A stretch of DNA of 64,000 bases from Bacillus carboniphilus. Lineage in GTDB: Bacteria > Bacillota > Bacilli > Bacillales > JAIVKR01. A model generated the notes under the pieces. That model was not told the DNA's origin and did no database searches. It was given only the letters and a program-made list of their open reading frames with translations. The DNA is taken from positions 2,035,822 through 2,099,821 of the forward strand of contig NZ_CP129013.1 of assembly GCF_020524035.2 (NCBI RefSeq). Direction: 5' to 3'. Of this stretch, positions 28,803 through 39,669 are shown piece by piece. A program made the position numbers and the translations under genes. Numbering within the stretch: position 1 is the first letter of the stretch; every line of letters starts with the position of its first letter.

Positions 28803-30103
28803 AGAGCGAAAAAAATACGAAACAATGGATGAATTGGTCAGAGCAAGTGAAATTCACACCGGAACACATTTTATATCCTGGAACAATTGAAGAAGTACAA
28901 ACCATTGTAAAGGAATGTGTACTCAAAGAGAAAAAGATAAGAGTGATTGGTTCAGGTCATTCCTTTTCTCCACTGATCGAAACGAAACAAACCTTAATCT
29001 CACTAGACCATCTTCAAGGAGTGGGGCAAATTGATACGGGAGAAAATACGATAGAAGTACTAGCTGGAACAAAACTATACCGACTAGGTGAGTTATTACA
29101 TGAGTTAGGGTACGCAATGGAAAATATGGGGGACATTGACCAACAATCCATTGCAGGTGCCATTAGTACAGGTACACATGGGACAGGAGTACCTTTAAAA
29201 ATATTGCTTCACAAGTGACTGAAATCACCTTCGTTTCTGGTGAAGGGGAAATCGTAACGGTTTCTAAACAAAAAGATGGAGAACTTTTTAATGCAGCAAT
29301 TATTTCATTAGGGCTTTTAGGCATTATCGTCAAGCTTAAACTACACGTACTTCCATCCTATAAACTACATTTTAAATCTTACAAAATACCGCTCACGGAT
29401 TGCTTACAACAAATAGAAAAGCTTAAACAAAATCGCCATTTTGAATTTTACTTTTTTTCCTTATACCTCTAATGTGCAGGTTAAAATTGCGAACATCACA
29501 GATGAACCTGTATCAAAAAACCCCTTATCGCAAAAGCTAAAGGAACAATACATTGAAAACGGACTATTCTCTCTTTTATCTAAAGCAAGTCGAAAACAAC
29601 CTAAACTCGCTAAAAATGTTAGCAAACTATCTGCCGCCGGTATTCCTCTTTCAGAAAAAGTCGATTACAGTCATAAAGTGTTTGTCACTACTCGAAATGT
29701 GAAGTTTTGTGAGATGGAGTATTGTGTCCCTGCCTCGAATACAAAGAAGATTACATTAGAAATACAAGAACGTATTATAAAAGAACAGTTCGCTGTCCAC
29801 TTTCCAATTGAGTATCGCTTTGTAAAAGGAGATGATGCTTGGTTAAGTCCTTCTTACAAAAGAGATTCTTTATATGTAGCGGTGCATATGTATAAAGGAA
29901 TGGATTTTGACCATTACTTTCATGTCATGAATGAGATTTTTGAAAAGTACGAAGGGAGACCGCATTGGGGAAAACAAAGTTATTTACCTGTAGAAAAATA
30001 CCCTAGTCTTTATAGGGAATTGAATAACTTTAAAAAAATTCGAATGCATTTTGATCCTCACAATTTATTTGTAAATGACTATTTATCATTCTTTTTAAAG
30101 TAG
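28790..30103 (+). CDS. FAD-linked lactone oxidase (ALO/GULO type), two frameshifts
   Basis: An aldonolactone-oxidase-type flavoprotein of about 437 residues once a missing A (29197-29201) and an extra T (29452-29458) are corrected. FAD domain: RVIGSGHSFSPLIETKQ, with the His usually linked to FAD, and GDIDQQSIAGAISTGTHGTG. C-terminal substrate domain ends with GRPHWGKQSYLP, the HWGK motif of this family. It would oxidise an aldono-1,4-lactone or a sugar alcohol. Start ATG 28790 lies inside the end of the racemase gene behind AGGGGGG. The partner role is unknown. Confidence 0.87.
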
Positions 30104-30118
30104 TTTTAGCTAAAAAAC

Positions 30119-30186
30119 TAGGCTGACTCATCTGAAGTCTGACTCCTTTTATTACTAAAAATAAAAGAGCTAGATGAATCAGCCTA
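30119..30186. terminator. Bidirectional terminator, oxidase/deoD
   Basis: TAGGCTGACTCATCT (30119-30133) pairs with AGATGAATCAGCCTA (30172-30186) with one mismatch, between convergent genes. Confidence 0.75.
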
Positions 30187-30191
30187 CATTA

Positions 30192-30893
30192 TTATGAAAT
30201 AGCCGCTTCTAACGCTACTTTAATCATATCGTTAAATGTTGTTTGACGCTCCTCGGAAGTTGTTTCTTCACCAGTTAGAATATGGTCACTAACCGTAAGG
30301 ATTGATAATGCTTTTCGATCATATTTAGCCGCTAATGTATAAAGAGCCGTTGTTTCCATCTCAACTGCTAAAATGCCGTATTTTGCCCATTTCTCTAACT
30401 CAGCGTTATCATTATAAAATTGGTCAGCAGTAAATACACTTCCTACTTTAAGCTCAAGTCCTGCATCTGTACCTTTATCATACGCTTTTTTCAATAAATC
30501 AAAGTTAGCTGTTGGTGCATAATCAACTCCACCAAAAGTCAAGCGATTCATTTGTGAATCTGTTGAAGAAGTCATGGCTAAGATTACGTCGCGAACTTTA
30601 ACATCTTTTTGTAGTGCACCACAAGTACCTACACGAATTAAGTTTTGCACACCATAGCTTTGCATTAATTCATTAATATAAATAGAGATCGATGGCACGC
30701 CCATACCTGTTCCTTGAACAGAAATACGATGTCCTTTATACGTACCAGTGAAACCCAACATTCCACGAACTTCATTATAGCATTTTACATCTTCTAAAAA
30801 GGTTTCTGCAATATATTTAGCACGTAACGGGTCTCCAGGTAATAGGATCGTTTCTGCAATCTCATTTTCTTTTGCACCAATATGTACACTCAT
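30192..30893 (-). CDS. deoD: Purine nucleoside phosphorylase DeoD
   Basis: Hexameric PNP that phosphorolyses purine (deoxy)nucleosides to base plus (deoxy)ribose-1-phosphate. 233 residues from ATG 30893 ([20 protein letters not shown]); the longer frame is unlikely because GGAGG sits upstream of this ATG. Motifs: [42 protein letters not shown] and [15 protein letters not shown]. It may handle nucleosides released by the extracellular nucleases encoded further along. The single gene has its own promoter region at 30900-30950. Confidence 0.97.
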   Translation of the reverse strand: MSVHIGAKENEIAETILLPGDPLRAKYIAETFLEDVKCYNEVRGMLGFTGTYKGHRISVQGTGMGVPSISIYINELMQSYGVQNLIRVGTCGALQKDVKVRDVILAMTSSTDSQMNRLTFGGVDYAPTANFDLLKKAYDKGTDAGLELKVGSVFTADQFYNDNAELEKWAKYGILAVEMETTALYTLAAKYDRKALSILTVSDHILTGEETTSEERQTTFNDMIKVALEAAIS

Positions 30894-31031
30894 CTGTCTA
30901 TTCCTCCAAGTCATAGTATAGTAACGTTTTCAACCTTACTATACCACACTTAATATCCCCATCAAAGTTTCATAAATAAAAATTTGTGTATAAGTGAACA
31001 AGGATATATTTCCCTCCGTTAATGGACATAA

Positions 31032-31057
31032 AAGACCTCAGACAATGCCGAGGTCTT
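31032..31057 (-). terminator. Terminator of the MMPL gene
   Basis: AAGACCTC (31032-31039) pairs with GAGGTCTT (31050-31057), eight bases past the stop at 31065, with T residues following on the minus strand. Confidence 0.75.
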
Positions 31058-31064
31058 CATCAAA

Positions 31065-34000
31065 TTATTCTTTTCTAAACGGCCACCAATTGGCTTTTCC
31101 GAATAACTTCACCATCACAGGGACGAAGAACGGTAAGATTACTAATGCATAAAGCATTAATCCTGTTATAACAATCGTTGCAATTTGCATAAGGGATAAA
31201 ATATTCGCGGCATACATGGCAGCAAAGGTCCCACCTAGAATTAAGGCAGCTGAGATTATCACCGTTCCCATGTTTGTCATTGCTTTTAAAATCCCTTCTT
31301 GAATCGGCAAATCTCCGTATTCTTTAAAGCGATACATTAAAAAGATACTATAATCGATCCCCAAAGCTAACAGCAAAACAAAACCATAGAATGGTACCGC
31401 CCAATTGATTCCGCTATAACCTAACAAATCAACAAATATGAATTCACTGAAGCCTAAGGAGGTGTAATAACATAAAACTAACCCTAATATTAAATAAATG
31501 GGTGCAACTATGGAACGCAACATAATGACTAATACAATAAACAAGCCTGTAAAAATAAAAATTGATGTACGTTGAAAGTCGGACTTAGACACTTTCCCAA
31601 GATCAGCAAAAATGGAAGAGTTGCCTCCAATTCCATACTCCGCTCCTTCTAAAGCTGTACCTCTCATTCCATCTTCCACAATCTCATCGATTTCAGCCAT
31701 CAAATCTAAGGCTTCTTTAGAAAAAGGATTAATCGATAAAACAACATCCATTGTTACCGTTTTACGATCACTTGAATAGTAACCATCAATCAGCTCTTGG
31801 AATTTTTCAGTCCCTAATGCTTCTTCCGGTATATAAAGATCTTCACTGTTATCAGCTAATGAACTTAAATAAACTTGAGCATCCGTTAAACCAGTGGATA
31901 TTTCACTTAAACCTTCCGAACCTTTTTGCAACCCTTCCTCTAATTCTTTTGCTTGTTGTTGAGATTCAGATAACTGGTCTTCCAAACCACTTTTAAACTG
32001 ACTTTGACCTGATTCTAGGTTAGATAATCCATCACCAACTTTAGATGTACCAGAGGGAAGCTGACCTTGATTGCTTTCTATTGTCTCAAAGCCTTCAAGA
32101 AGCTGGTAGTAACCTACTTGAAATTTATTTAACCCTTCCGCTAGATTTTTTACTCCAGTTTCTAATTGTTTATACTTTTCCTGTGATTCTACATACTTCT
32201 GTTTTAATTCAGCTATTTTATCATTAAATTTTTTCAATTCATCATTATGTTTTTGATAAATATTGTTTAATTCATTATATACATCTTGCAATTCAGGATA
32301 GTTCTGTGAAAGCTGCTCTAATTCAGTTAATTTTGTTTCAAAGCTTTGATTAAGATTTTGAAATTGGGTAGCAAAAGGAGATATATCCTCAATAATATTA
32401 GTTAAATTAGATTGGTAATTTTCTAAAGTATCCGATATTTGAAGTATTCCTTCTTCTAATTTGTTACTCCTTTAACCAGCTCATCTAGGCTTTCACCTGC
32501 TTCTTCCATTTCAAATGTAACAGTTTCCAAACCGCCATTAAGTTTTACAATGTTATCTTCTAACTCTTGAACACCCTTTTGAAGGTCATTCGTCCCTGAA
32601 ATGAGTCGGTCAATCTCATCTATCCCTTCATTTCCAGAAGACGATTCCGCAATTTGTTGACTCGTTTCATCTAAACCTTGACCGATTTCATCTACTCCAT
32701 TTACTGCTTGATCCAATCCCTCATTTAATTCTTCAAGTTGACTCGCTACTTGAAACTCCTCTAGCGTTTCTCCTAGAGGCCTCGTGACACTTCGAACCGA
32801 TTCAACTTCATCCAGTTTTTCAATAGTAGAAGCGATGTTCTCCAACGCTATCATGTGAGCATCTGTATCCATGGCTTCATTCTTTTGAAGAATGATATTA
32901 GTTGGTAACGATTCTCCTGGTCCAAAAGCCTCTTCCACTATGTTAAAACCTTTGACAGAATCGTATTCATCACCTATCTCTGCTAATGCATCATAAGAAC
33001 GAAGATTTCCATTTGTCACTAAAAACGGTAAGGTCACTAAAGCCACAATTAAGAGGGACCATATAGGACGAGTAAGGGAAAAAGTCCCTAACTTCTTCCA
33101 CAAGCGACTCTCATTATGTTCAAGTGACCCTCTCACAGGCCAAAAAAGCTTCTTATTTAAAACAGCCATAAAAAATGGCATGACAGTGAATAGCGCAATA
33201 AGTAATACTGTAATGCTTACTGCATTCGCTACTGACGAACGGTACAAATTAAATTCTGAAAAACCTACGGCTACAAAACCAACTAATACAGCAAGCCCAC
33301 TATACAATACTGTTTTACCAGCCGTTTGGTACGTCCGAATAATAGCTCCTGTTACCGTTTGTTCATCATTCGCTAGCTCCTCCTTAAATCTACTCAATAA
33401 AAGAATGCTATAGTCGGTACCAATACCAAAGAGAATCGAGACCATAAAATTTTGGGTAAAGGTCGATATAGGAAAATTAACACCGTCAACTAAAAATGCA
33501 ACAACACCATGAGCAGTTAAATAACTGAAAATAACCGTAACAAGAGGAATAAACGGAGTCACAATTGAACGGAAAACGATCAATAAGATAAGAATGATGA
33601 TAGCAATTGTAATTCCTTCTGTTTTCTGAACTCCTTCTTGAGCACTCGTAATATTATCATCATCAATAAACGGACTTCCGGTATAATAATAATCGACAGA
33701 GTCAACAATTTTCAGTTCAGAATTCAATATTTCCCGAACGTCTTTTACCTCTCGTTCATTAAACTGTGCACTGAGCGGAACGATTAATGTTGTATGATCT
33801 TCACTTAATAATCTCTCCTCAAGATCTGGATAATCAAAAACACTAATGATATCGGAGAACTGATAGTCTTCTTGATTTTCTTGTATATGATTAAGAGCTG
33901 TTTCCATTTGTGATAAATCCTGATCTGAAAACGAATCTTCATCATGAAAGACAATAACAAAGTTCCGATAGCCTTCTTCTCCTTCATTCAAATCTTCATA

Positions 34001-34171
34001 TAATTCAGCCGCTTTTGAAGAGAGATAACCTTCTGGAACTTCAAGTTGCCCTTTCTCTCGTATTAAATCACCAAAGTCGGGTTTCGTAATGGTTAAAATA
34101 GCAATCATTGCGATCCAGAAACCTAAAACAAACCATTTCCCTTTAAGTATTACCTTTAAAAACTGTTGCAC
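31065..34171 (-). CDS. MMPL/RND-family transporter (YdgH-like), frameshift
   Basis: A 1035-residue membrane protein made of two RND halves, once a missing base near 32461 (after KGVTN) is restored. Each half has a large extracytoplasmic region and about six TM helices: half one includes FGIGTDYSILLLSRFKEE and half two ALGIDYSIFLMYRFKEYGD, the conserved RND proton-relay Asp region. Between them, residues about 430-740 form long heptad-rich helices (LQKGVQELEDNIVKLNGG, LEEGLQKGSEGLSEISTGL), a coiled-coil insert as in YdgH and YhgE. It is probably an exporter of lipid or hydrophobic compounds. The start MQQFLKVILKGKW follows AGGAGG. Confidence 0.88.
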
Positions 34172-34337
34172 GAACTAACCTCCTTGTATAGTTGATAGAA
34201 ATAGCCTATTCACATAACTTATGTCAGTATTAACCACTCATGCATAGGCGTTTTACTTATTTTATATTAAAAAGAAAATATGAACTGAGTATGAACAATA
34301 CAGACACTAAAGAAAACCGTTTAAACAAAGTCAAATT

Positions 34338-34366
34338 AAAAACCCCTGACTCATTTGAATTCAGGG
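34338..34366 (-). terminator. Terminator of rraA-like gene
   Basis: CCCTGA (34344-34349) pairs with TCAGGG (34361-34366), with TTTTT next on the minus strand. Confidence 0.7.
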
Positions 34367-34387
34367 ATTCGATTAAATTTCACATGT

Positions 34388-34864
34388 TTATAATAGTTTT
34401 CTTTTTGCTAATACCACTCCATCCCCGTCACAATATATATATTCGCCAGGCGTCCAAGTTACTCCACCAAAATGTAGAGAAATTCCGACCTGTCCCTCTC
34501 CTTTTTTCTTACTTTTTAACGGATTGGTTGCGATTGCTAAGATTCCAACATCAATATGCTCGAGCTCTGCAGAATCACGGACACACCCATTGATAATGAT
34601 GCCAGAAATTTTTCGATCGAATGCAATCGTTGCTAAACGATCTCCTAAAAGCGCACATTTAGTAGAAGCTTGACCATCTACAACGAGCACGGAACCTTCT
34701 TCTATTTTCTCTAATTGATCCACTACTAATACATTATCCTCAAACACTTTCACTGTCGCTATTTTTCCATAGAAACTCCTTTTTTCACCAAAAGACTTGA
34801 AAATTGGTTCAGCAATTTGTAATTCTTCCGAAAATTGATCACATAAATCTGCGGTTGCAAACAT
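34388..34864 (-). CDS. RraA-family protein (aldolase-like)
   Basis: 158 residues from ATG 34864 (MFATADLCDQF) behind AAAGGGGAG. It has the RraA/HMG-aldolase fold: TADLCDQF, VLVVDGQASTKCALLGDRLATIA, GIIINGCVRDSAEL (the Arg-Asp pair that binds metal and oxaloacetate) and GDGVVLAKRKLL. In E. coli RraA modulates RNase E, but in Firmicutes the family more likely decarboxylates oxaloacetate or cleaves 4-hydroxy-4-methyl-2-oxoglutarate. The exact role is inferred. Single gene. Confidence 0.87.
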   Translation of the reverse strand: MFATADLCDQFSEELQIAEPIFKSFGEKRSFYGKIATVKVFEDNVLVVDQLEKIEEGSVLVVDGQASTKCALLGDRLATIAFDRKISGIIINGCVRDSAELEHIDVGILAIATNPLKSKKKGEGQVGISLHFGGVTWTPGEYIYCDGDGVVLAKRKLL

Positions 34865-34931
34865 CTTAAACTCCCCTTTCAAAATGTACGTTAAATTTAT
34901 TCAATAAAAAGAAGGGAATTTCCTGCAAAAA

Positions 34932-34962
34932 AAGAACACCTACCGAATTGGTAGATGCTCTT
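34932..34962 (-). terminator. Terminator of alkaline phosphatase gene
   Basis: AAGAACACCTACC pairs with GGTAGATGCTCTT (two mismatches) and a T-run follows on the minus strand (rich in A at 34926-34933). Confidence 0.75.
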
Positions 34963-34974
34963 CAATAATTAAAC

Positions 34975-37374
34975 TTATTTCCAAGATTTCTCTAAATCAT
35001 CACTAATAACCATTTTACCACCATAAATGTAAATGTCTTTCATTCCAATAAACTCAACTGTTTCTTTCACAGCTTTGTCCGATTGAGCAAGAAGGATCGG
35101 CATATCTTTTCTATAAGCTAGAGTTCCACCGCCTAAAGCATCTGGGAACTTCATACCATTGGAAACTGCAACTGCTTCAGACTCATTGAAATATGATTTA
35201 GCGATCTCTAAACTTGTGAAGTAACGATCTTCACCCCATTTTCGATCTACTTCAATTTTCATACCTTCAAGTTCTTTAGCAATTTCTTTTCCTACTACTG
35301 CTTCTCCACCAACAATCGTTACTTTTTTCACTTTATGTTCTTCTAAGTAGTTCTTAACATCATCATTCAATTCATGTTTTTCATCTGTCAATAAGATCGG
35401 CATTTTATGTTTTGCTTCAGCCGGAGTGACACTTAGAGCATCTGCAAAGCTATATCCATAAGCAAGGAATACTTCCTCAGAATCTTTGTTAGCTGCTTCA
35501 GCAATCTCCATCGCCGTATGAATACGAGTCTCACCAGCTAAACGCTCTACATCGCAATCTTTATCAAAGAAATTCTCTATTGATTTTGGTACAGCCTTTT
35601 CTCCACCTAAGATGTAGACTTTACCACCATCTTGTAATAAACGAGCAACTTCTTTTTCTGCGTTCTTAAGAACTTTTTCATCTTCATTAACCAAAACCAT
35701 TGCACCTTCATGAGTACTATTTAATACCCCACCAGCTAGCGCATCTGGATAGTTTTCACCAGAAGAAATAATAATATTCTTGGCACTATCATCTTCTAAT
35801 TCTTGTAACATATCAATGTTTGTTTCATAACGATCTTCACCAGCTAAACGAGTAACTTGACGATCACTTTGCTCACCGTCTTCGCCGCCCATATTCTCTA
35901 ATAGTTCAAAGATATTTTTAGCATTGTCAGTGTTGTCGATAAAGCCGGCAAAACGTTCTTTTTCAGGACCAAAAGCGTATACAGGTACTTCTTCTCCTGT
36001 ATGACCACCTGTTGTCCATCCAGCATATGTTGCTGTGTTAAAGATGTCCTCAATTGCATTATCTACAGCTACAAAATGATCATACGCATCATATTCTTCT
36101 TTACCATCACTTTCCTTAGTTGTATATAAAGAAGGGTCATTCACATCTTTCACTTGTTGAATCTGATCAGTAGTAACTTTAAGAAAATCTGAATCAATGT
36201 GTTCATTTAATACTTCCTCTACGTCTTCTCCAGAAACTATTTGTTCTGCCATATAATCAGGCGTTTTCTTCGCTGCTTTAATTGGATCTACAAAGAAGTT
36301 GTATTCTCCATCTGCACCAATCGTGAATCCACCTGTTGAATGGTCTGCTGTAACAACGACTAATGTTTCTTCGTCTTCTTTCGCAAATTCCATTACTTCT
36401 TTAAACGCATTCTCAAAGTCTTGCATTTCACTCATGGCTGCTACAACATCATTATCATGTCCAGCCCAATCGATCTGACTTCCTTCTACCATTAAGAAAA
36501 AGCCATTCTCATTTTTACTTAATCTATCAATCGCTGCCCCTGTCATATCTTGTAAAGAAGGAAGCGTATCTTCACGATCAATCATTTTAGGCATTCCTTT
36601 TTCAGCAAATAAACCTAAAATTTGATCACTTTCATCATTCATTAACTCTTCTTTATTTGTTACGTAACTGTAACCTTCTTTTTCAAATTCACCTGTTATG
36701 TCTCGGATATTTATTTCTTTCTTTTTGTCTTCTTCATCTAACTCTTTATTTTCTTCAACTATTTTATCGGCTTCTTTTTTTCTTCCTTCTTCAGTGAAAT
36801 AAGTTGTTCCACCACCTAGTAGCACATCTACTTTTGGTTTTCCATTAATTCTATCATCAATAAAATCTTCAGCAATTTCATAATAATTTTTTCTACTCTC
36901 ATCGTGAGTTGCATAAGAAGCTGGAGTTGCATGATTGATTTCTGAAGTTGCAACTAAACCAGTTGACATATTTTTTTCTTTCGCTTCTTCTAATACAGTT
37001 TTAATTACTGTTTTTCCATCTTTTTCTACAGCAATTGCACCGTTATATGTTTTGACTCCGCCTGACATCGCTGTCGCAGCTGAAGCTGAATCTGTTACAT
37101 TTTGATGATCATCATCTGCATATGTTGTTTGCATACCGACTAAATATGGGTCAAATGCCGTTTTTTCATATTCAACTGTGTCTGGGTTATCATTCATATA
37201 ACGAAGACCTGTCATATAAGGGACACCCATTCCATCACCAATCATAAAGATGATGTTTTTAACTTTAGAATTTGATTCTGCCTTTACCTCTACTGGCTTA
37301 TTCCCAAAGCCACTTAAAGCCATCGCACCAACAAGTGCTGTAGAAAGAACGATTTTTCCTGTCTTTTTAAGCAT
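34975..37374 (-). CDS. Alkaline phosphatase with three CWB2 cell-wall-binding repeats
   Basis: A secreted 799-residue phosphatase: signal peptide (about 1-31), PhoA-type catalytic domain with KNIIFMIGDGMGVPYMTG, the phosphoserine region NVTDSASAATAMSGGVK, EGSQIDWAGHDNDV and VVVTADHSTGGF, ending near residue 490 in WTTGGHTGEEVPVYAFGP. Then three Cell Wall Binding 2 (CWB2) repeats (each starting RLAGEDRYETN, RLAGETRIHTA, RKWGEDRYFTS), about 90 residues each, which hold the protein on wall polymers. It releases phosphate from organic esters outside the cell. A four-part PhoP box lies upstream, so it should be induced by phosphate starvation. Confidence 0.94.
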   Translation of the reverse strand: MLKKTGKIVLSTALVGAMALSGFGNKPVEVKAESNSKVKNIIFMIGDGMGVPYMTGLRYMNDNPDTVEYEKTAFDPYLVGMQTTYADDDHQNVTDSASAATAMSGGVKTYNGAIAVEKDGKTVIKTVLEEAKEKNMSTGLVATSEINHATPASYATHDESRKNYYEIAEDFIDDRINGKPKVDVLLGGGTTYFTEEGRKKEADKIVEENKELDEEDKKKEINIRDITGEFEKEGYSYVTNKEELMNDESDQILGLFAEKGMPKMIDREDTLPSLQDMTGAAIDRLSKNENGFFLMVEGSQIDWAGHDNDVVAAMSEMQDFENAFKEVMEFAKEDEETLVVVTADHSTGGFTIGADGEYNFFVDPIKAAKKTPDYMAEQIVSGEDVEEVLNEHIDSDFLKVTTDQIQQVKDVNDPSLYTTKESDGKEEYDAYDHFVAVDNAIEDIFNTATYAGWTTGGHTGEEVPVYAFGPEKERFAGFIDNTDNAKNIFELLENMGGEDGEQSDRQVTRLAGEDRYETNIDMLQELEDDSAKNIIISSGENYPDALAGGVLNSTHEGAMVLVNEDEKVLKNAEKEVARLLQDGGKVYILGGEKAVPKSIENFFDKDCDVERLAGETRIHTAMEIAEAANKDSEEVFLAYGYSFADALSVTPAEAKHKMPILLTDEKHELNDDVKNYLEEHKVKKVTIVGGEAVVGKEIAKELEGMKIEVDRKWGEDRYFTSLEIAKSYFNESEAVAVSNGMKFPDALGGGTLAYRKDMPILLAQSDKAVKETVEFIGMKDIYIYGGKMVISDDLEKSWK

Positions 37375-37423
37375 AATTCATCCTCCTTTGTTTTTGTCCA
37401 CAAAAAAAATTGTAACATAGATT

Positions 37424-37462
37424 TCTAAATTACCTGTAAATATACTATTAAACTAGTGTAAA
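37424..37462 (-). promoter_or_regulatory. PhoP box of the alkaline phosphatase gene
   Basis: Four hexamers on the minus strand at an 11-bp period: TTTACA (37457-37462), TTAATA (37446-37451), TTTACA (37435-37440) and TTTAGA (37424-37429). This is the Bacillus PhoP tandem TT(A/T)ACA-N5 pattern. Two hexamers match exactly. Confidence 0.85.
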
Positions 37463-37505
37463 TAATTGAAAAAAAAAGGCGAATTAACAAGAATTTTATC
37501 AATAA

Positions 37506-37549
37506 AAAGACTTGATTATTTGTAAGTATAAAGAAATATTCAAGTCTTT
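37506..37549. repeat. Inverted repeat in spacer
   Basis: AAAGACTTGA and TCAAGTCTTT form a 10-bp stem with a 24-base loop in the 300-bp spacer between phosphatase and transporter. It may be a second terminator or a regulatory site. Confidence 0.45.
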
Positions 37550-37603
37550 ATAATTGTTTTAAATTAGGTATTAATACCTATAAATTTAGATAAAAATGCA
37601 CAT

Positions 37604-37637
37604 GAAAAAGTCTATGAAAAACACTTTTCATAGACTT
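37604..37637 (-). terminator. Terminator of the aap operon
   Basis: AAGTCTATGAAAA (37608-37620) and TTTTCATAGACTT (37625-37637) form a 13-bp stem, followed on the minus strand by T residues. Confidence 0.85.
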
Positions 37638-37679
37638 AAAATCAAGCAAATGAATTTTACAATCCCTTAACAAAATAAA

Positions 37680-38459
37680 CTATAAAATTTGTGATAAAAA
37701 AGCTTTCGTTCGCTCATGTTGAGGGTTATCGAACAATTCCTCTGGTGTTCCCGTTTCGACAATCTCGCCATGATCAAATAAAACAATGCGGTCAGCTACT
37801 TCTCTAGCAAAACCCATCTCATGGGATACAACAAGCATGGTCATTCCCGATTCTGCTAACGTTTTCATGACATCTAGCACTTCACGAACCATTTCTGGGT
37901 CTAAGGCCGATGTCGGTTCATCAAAAAGCATGATTCTCGGTTGCATCGCTAACGCTCGTGCAATCGCAACCCGTTGCTGTTGACCTCCTGATAGTTGCCC
38001 AGGAAATTTATCCGCTTGCTCTGGAATTCCTACTCGTTCTAAAAGCTCCAAAGCAATCTTCTCAGCCTTATCTTTTTTCCACTTTCTAACCCAAATAGGG
38101 GCTAGCGTTATATTTTTTAAGATTGTCATATGAGGAAACAAGTTAAATTGTTGAAAAACCATCCCCGTTTCTTTCCGGATTTCTTCAATGGCCTTCACAT
38201 CATTCGTTAGTTCAATTCCATCAACAACAATGCTTCCTTTCTGAATTTCTTCTAGTGCATTAATAGCCCTAATAAACGTAGATTTACCAGATCCCGAAGG
38301 ACCTAAAATAACAACTACCTCACCTTGTTTTACATTTAAATTGACATCTTTTAAGACGTGAAGCTCTCCAAACCATTTGTTCACATCCTTTACAACAATC
38401 ATATCGTCTCGTTCATGTAAAGGAGTTGTCAATTTCTCTACTGCAAATATACTACTCAT
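37680..38459 (-). CDS. aapP: Polar amino-acid ABC transporter ATPase (AapP)
   Basis: The ATPase subunit of the amino-acid importer, about 259 residues. Walker [20 protein letters not shown]-loop [13 protein letters not shown], signature [17 protein letters not shown], Walker [15 protein letters not shown] and switch His [14 protein letters not shown] are all present. I choose ATG 38459 ([10 protein letters not shown]) because AGGAGG sits six bases upstream; the longer frame starting at 38489 would overlap aapM. Last gene of the aapJ-Q-M-P operon and followed by a terminator. Confidence 0.93.
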   Translation of the reverse strand: MSSIFAVEKLTTPLHERDDMIVVKDVNKWFGELHVLKDVNLNVKQGEVVVILGPSGSGKSTFIRAINALEEIQKGSIVVDGIELTNDVKAIEEIRKETGMVFQQFNLFPHMTILKNITLAPIWVRKWKKDKAEKIALELLERVGIPEQADKFPGQLSGGQQQRVAIARALAMQPRIMLFDEPTSALDPEMVREVLDVMKTLAESGMTMLVVSHEMGFAREVADRIVLFDHGEIVETGTPEELFDNPQHERTKAFLSQIL

Positions 38460-38469
38460 CCTATTCCTC

Positions 38470-39669
38470 CTATCGTTGCCCCACACCAAGTGAGGATTCT
38501 AACCGTCTACTAACATATGACATTAAATAACAGAAAATAAAGAAGACAAATGCGATAAAGATTAGCACTTCCATTTCCTTTCCTAAGAACTGCGGGTTTG
38601 CATATATTTTTTGACCAATTCCTAGTAAATCACTCAGTCCGACAATCGTAACTAATACAGTGTCTTTAAATATACCGATAAACAACCCAACATTTGCTGG
38701 AATTACTACTCGTAACGCTTGTGGGAGAATAATAAAAAAGGTCCGATGAAAGGCGTTTAATCCTAATGCTTTTCCTGCTTCAAACTGTCCTCTAGGAATA
38801 GACTGAAGTCCACCTCGAACATTTTCTGCAATATAGGCAGCAGCGAAAGCCGTAAAGCCAATCATTACTCTTAATACGGCATCTAGCTCAATGCCCCTAC
38901 CTAAAAAAATCGGTAAAATAAATTGCGATACATAAATAATTGTGATTAGTGGAACTGCTCGAATAAGTTCGATATATGCGATACTAAACCACTTAACAAT
39001 AGGGAGAGAGCTTCTTCTTCCTAAAGCAAGTAAAACACCTATAGGGAATGAACAAACAATAGCCACAACTGAAATTAAGATTGTTAATAAAAATCCGCCC
39101 CATACCCTTGTACTCACGGGAGATAATATGCCCATCCCTGAAAGAAGCACAATCGTAAGAGGAAAAAGAACGACCCACCCGATAATCGTTGCCACTTTTA
39201 ATTTCAACGTGTTTCGAGTAATCAAAAAGCCGGCCACCATTGCAAGAACATTTGCCACTAACCAAACTCGTGTCATCATTGAAATAAACGGCAGGAGCGC
39301 AATAATAATCATTAATGAACCGATCGTAAAGCAAACCTGCTTTAATGGTCCTTTCCAAGTCCCCCATGAAGCCCCCAATAGAAGCGAAAGGATCGTCATT
39401 GGCATCCAAACACGCCACAGTTGCTCTTGTGGATATTGTCCTACAGTAAGAAGTTTGAAATTTTTAGAAATAACAGACCAATCCGCTGAAAATAAAATCC
39501 ATTTCCCTGTATTTGTTACAATGTATAGGATTAAAGCTAAAGAAAGGATGGTTAACACTGTATTTAACCAGCTATTGAATAAATTTTCTCTCACCCATCG
39601 AATTGGAGAACGATTTGAAGACGGCTGAACTTGTTTTTGTAATTCAACTTCTGCCAAGAGATCACTCAC
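38470..39669 (-). CDS. aapM: Amino-acid ABC permease AapM-type
   Basis: A 399-residue permease. The N-terminal half carries extra TM segments ([17 protein letters not shown] and others) absent from short HisM/GlnP permeases, and the C-terminal half is the standard domain with [19 protein letters not shown] and the coupling helix [22 protein letters not shown] (EAA motif). Such long permeases define the Aap family (general L-amino-acid transporter of Rhizobium). It overlaps aapQ by four bases (ATGA). Pairs with AapQ in the membrane. Confidence 0.9.
   Translation of the reverse strand: MSDLLAEVELQKQVQPSSNRSPIRWVRENLFNSWLNTVLTILSLALILYIVTNTGKWILFSADWSVISKNFKLLTVGQYPQEQLWRVWMPMTILSLLLGASWGTWKGPLKQVCFTIGSLMIIIALLPFISMMTRVWLVANVLAMVAGFLITRNTLKLKVATIIGWVVLFPLTIVLLSGMGILSPVSTRVWGGFLLTILISVVAIVCSFPIGVLLALGRRSSLPIVKWFSIAYIELIRAVPLITIIYVSQFILPIFLGRGIELDAVLRVMIGFTAFAAAYIAENVRGGLQSIPRGQFEAGKALGLNAFHRTFFIILPQALRVVIPANVGLFIGIFKDTVLVTIVGLSDLLGIGQKIYANPQFLGKEMEVLIFIAFVFFIFCYLMSYVSRRLESSLGVGQR

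Noticed and set aside
30894-31020. Purine riboswitch before deoD
   Set aside because: No paired P1-P3 structure or TATA/purine-aptamer core seen; the region is plain AT-rich promoter sequence.
38942-39628. Plus-strand frame of 228 codons opposite aapM
   Set aside because: No ribosome site or family; aapM on the minus strand has full permease motifs and coupling to aapQ.
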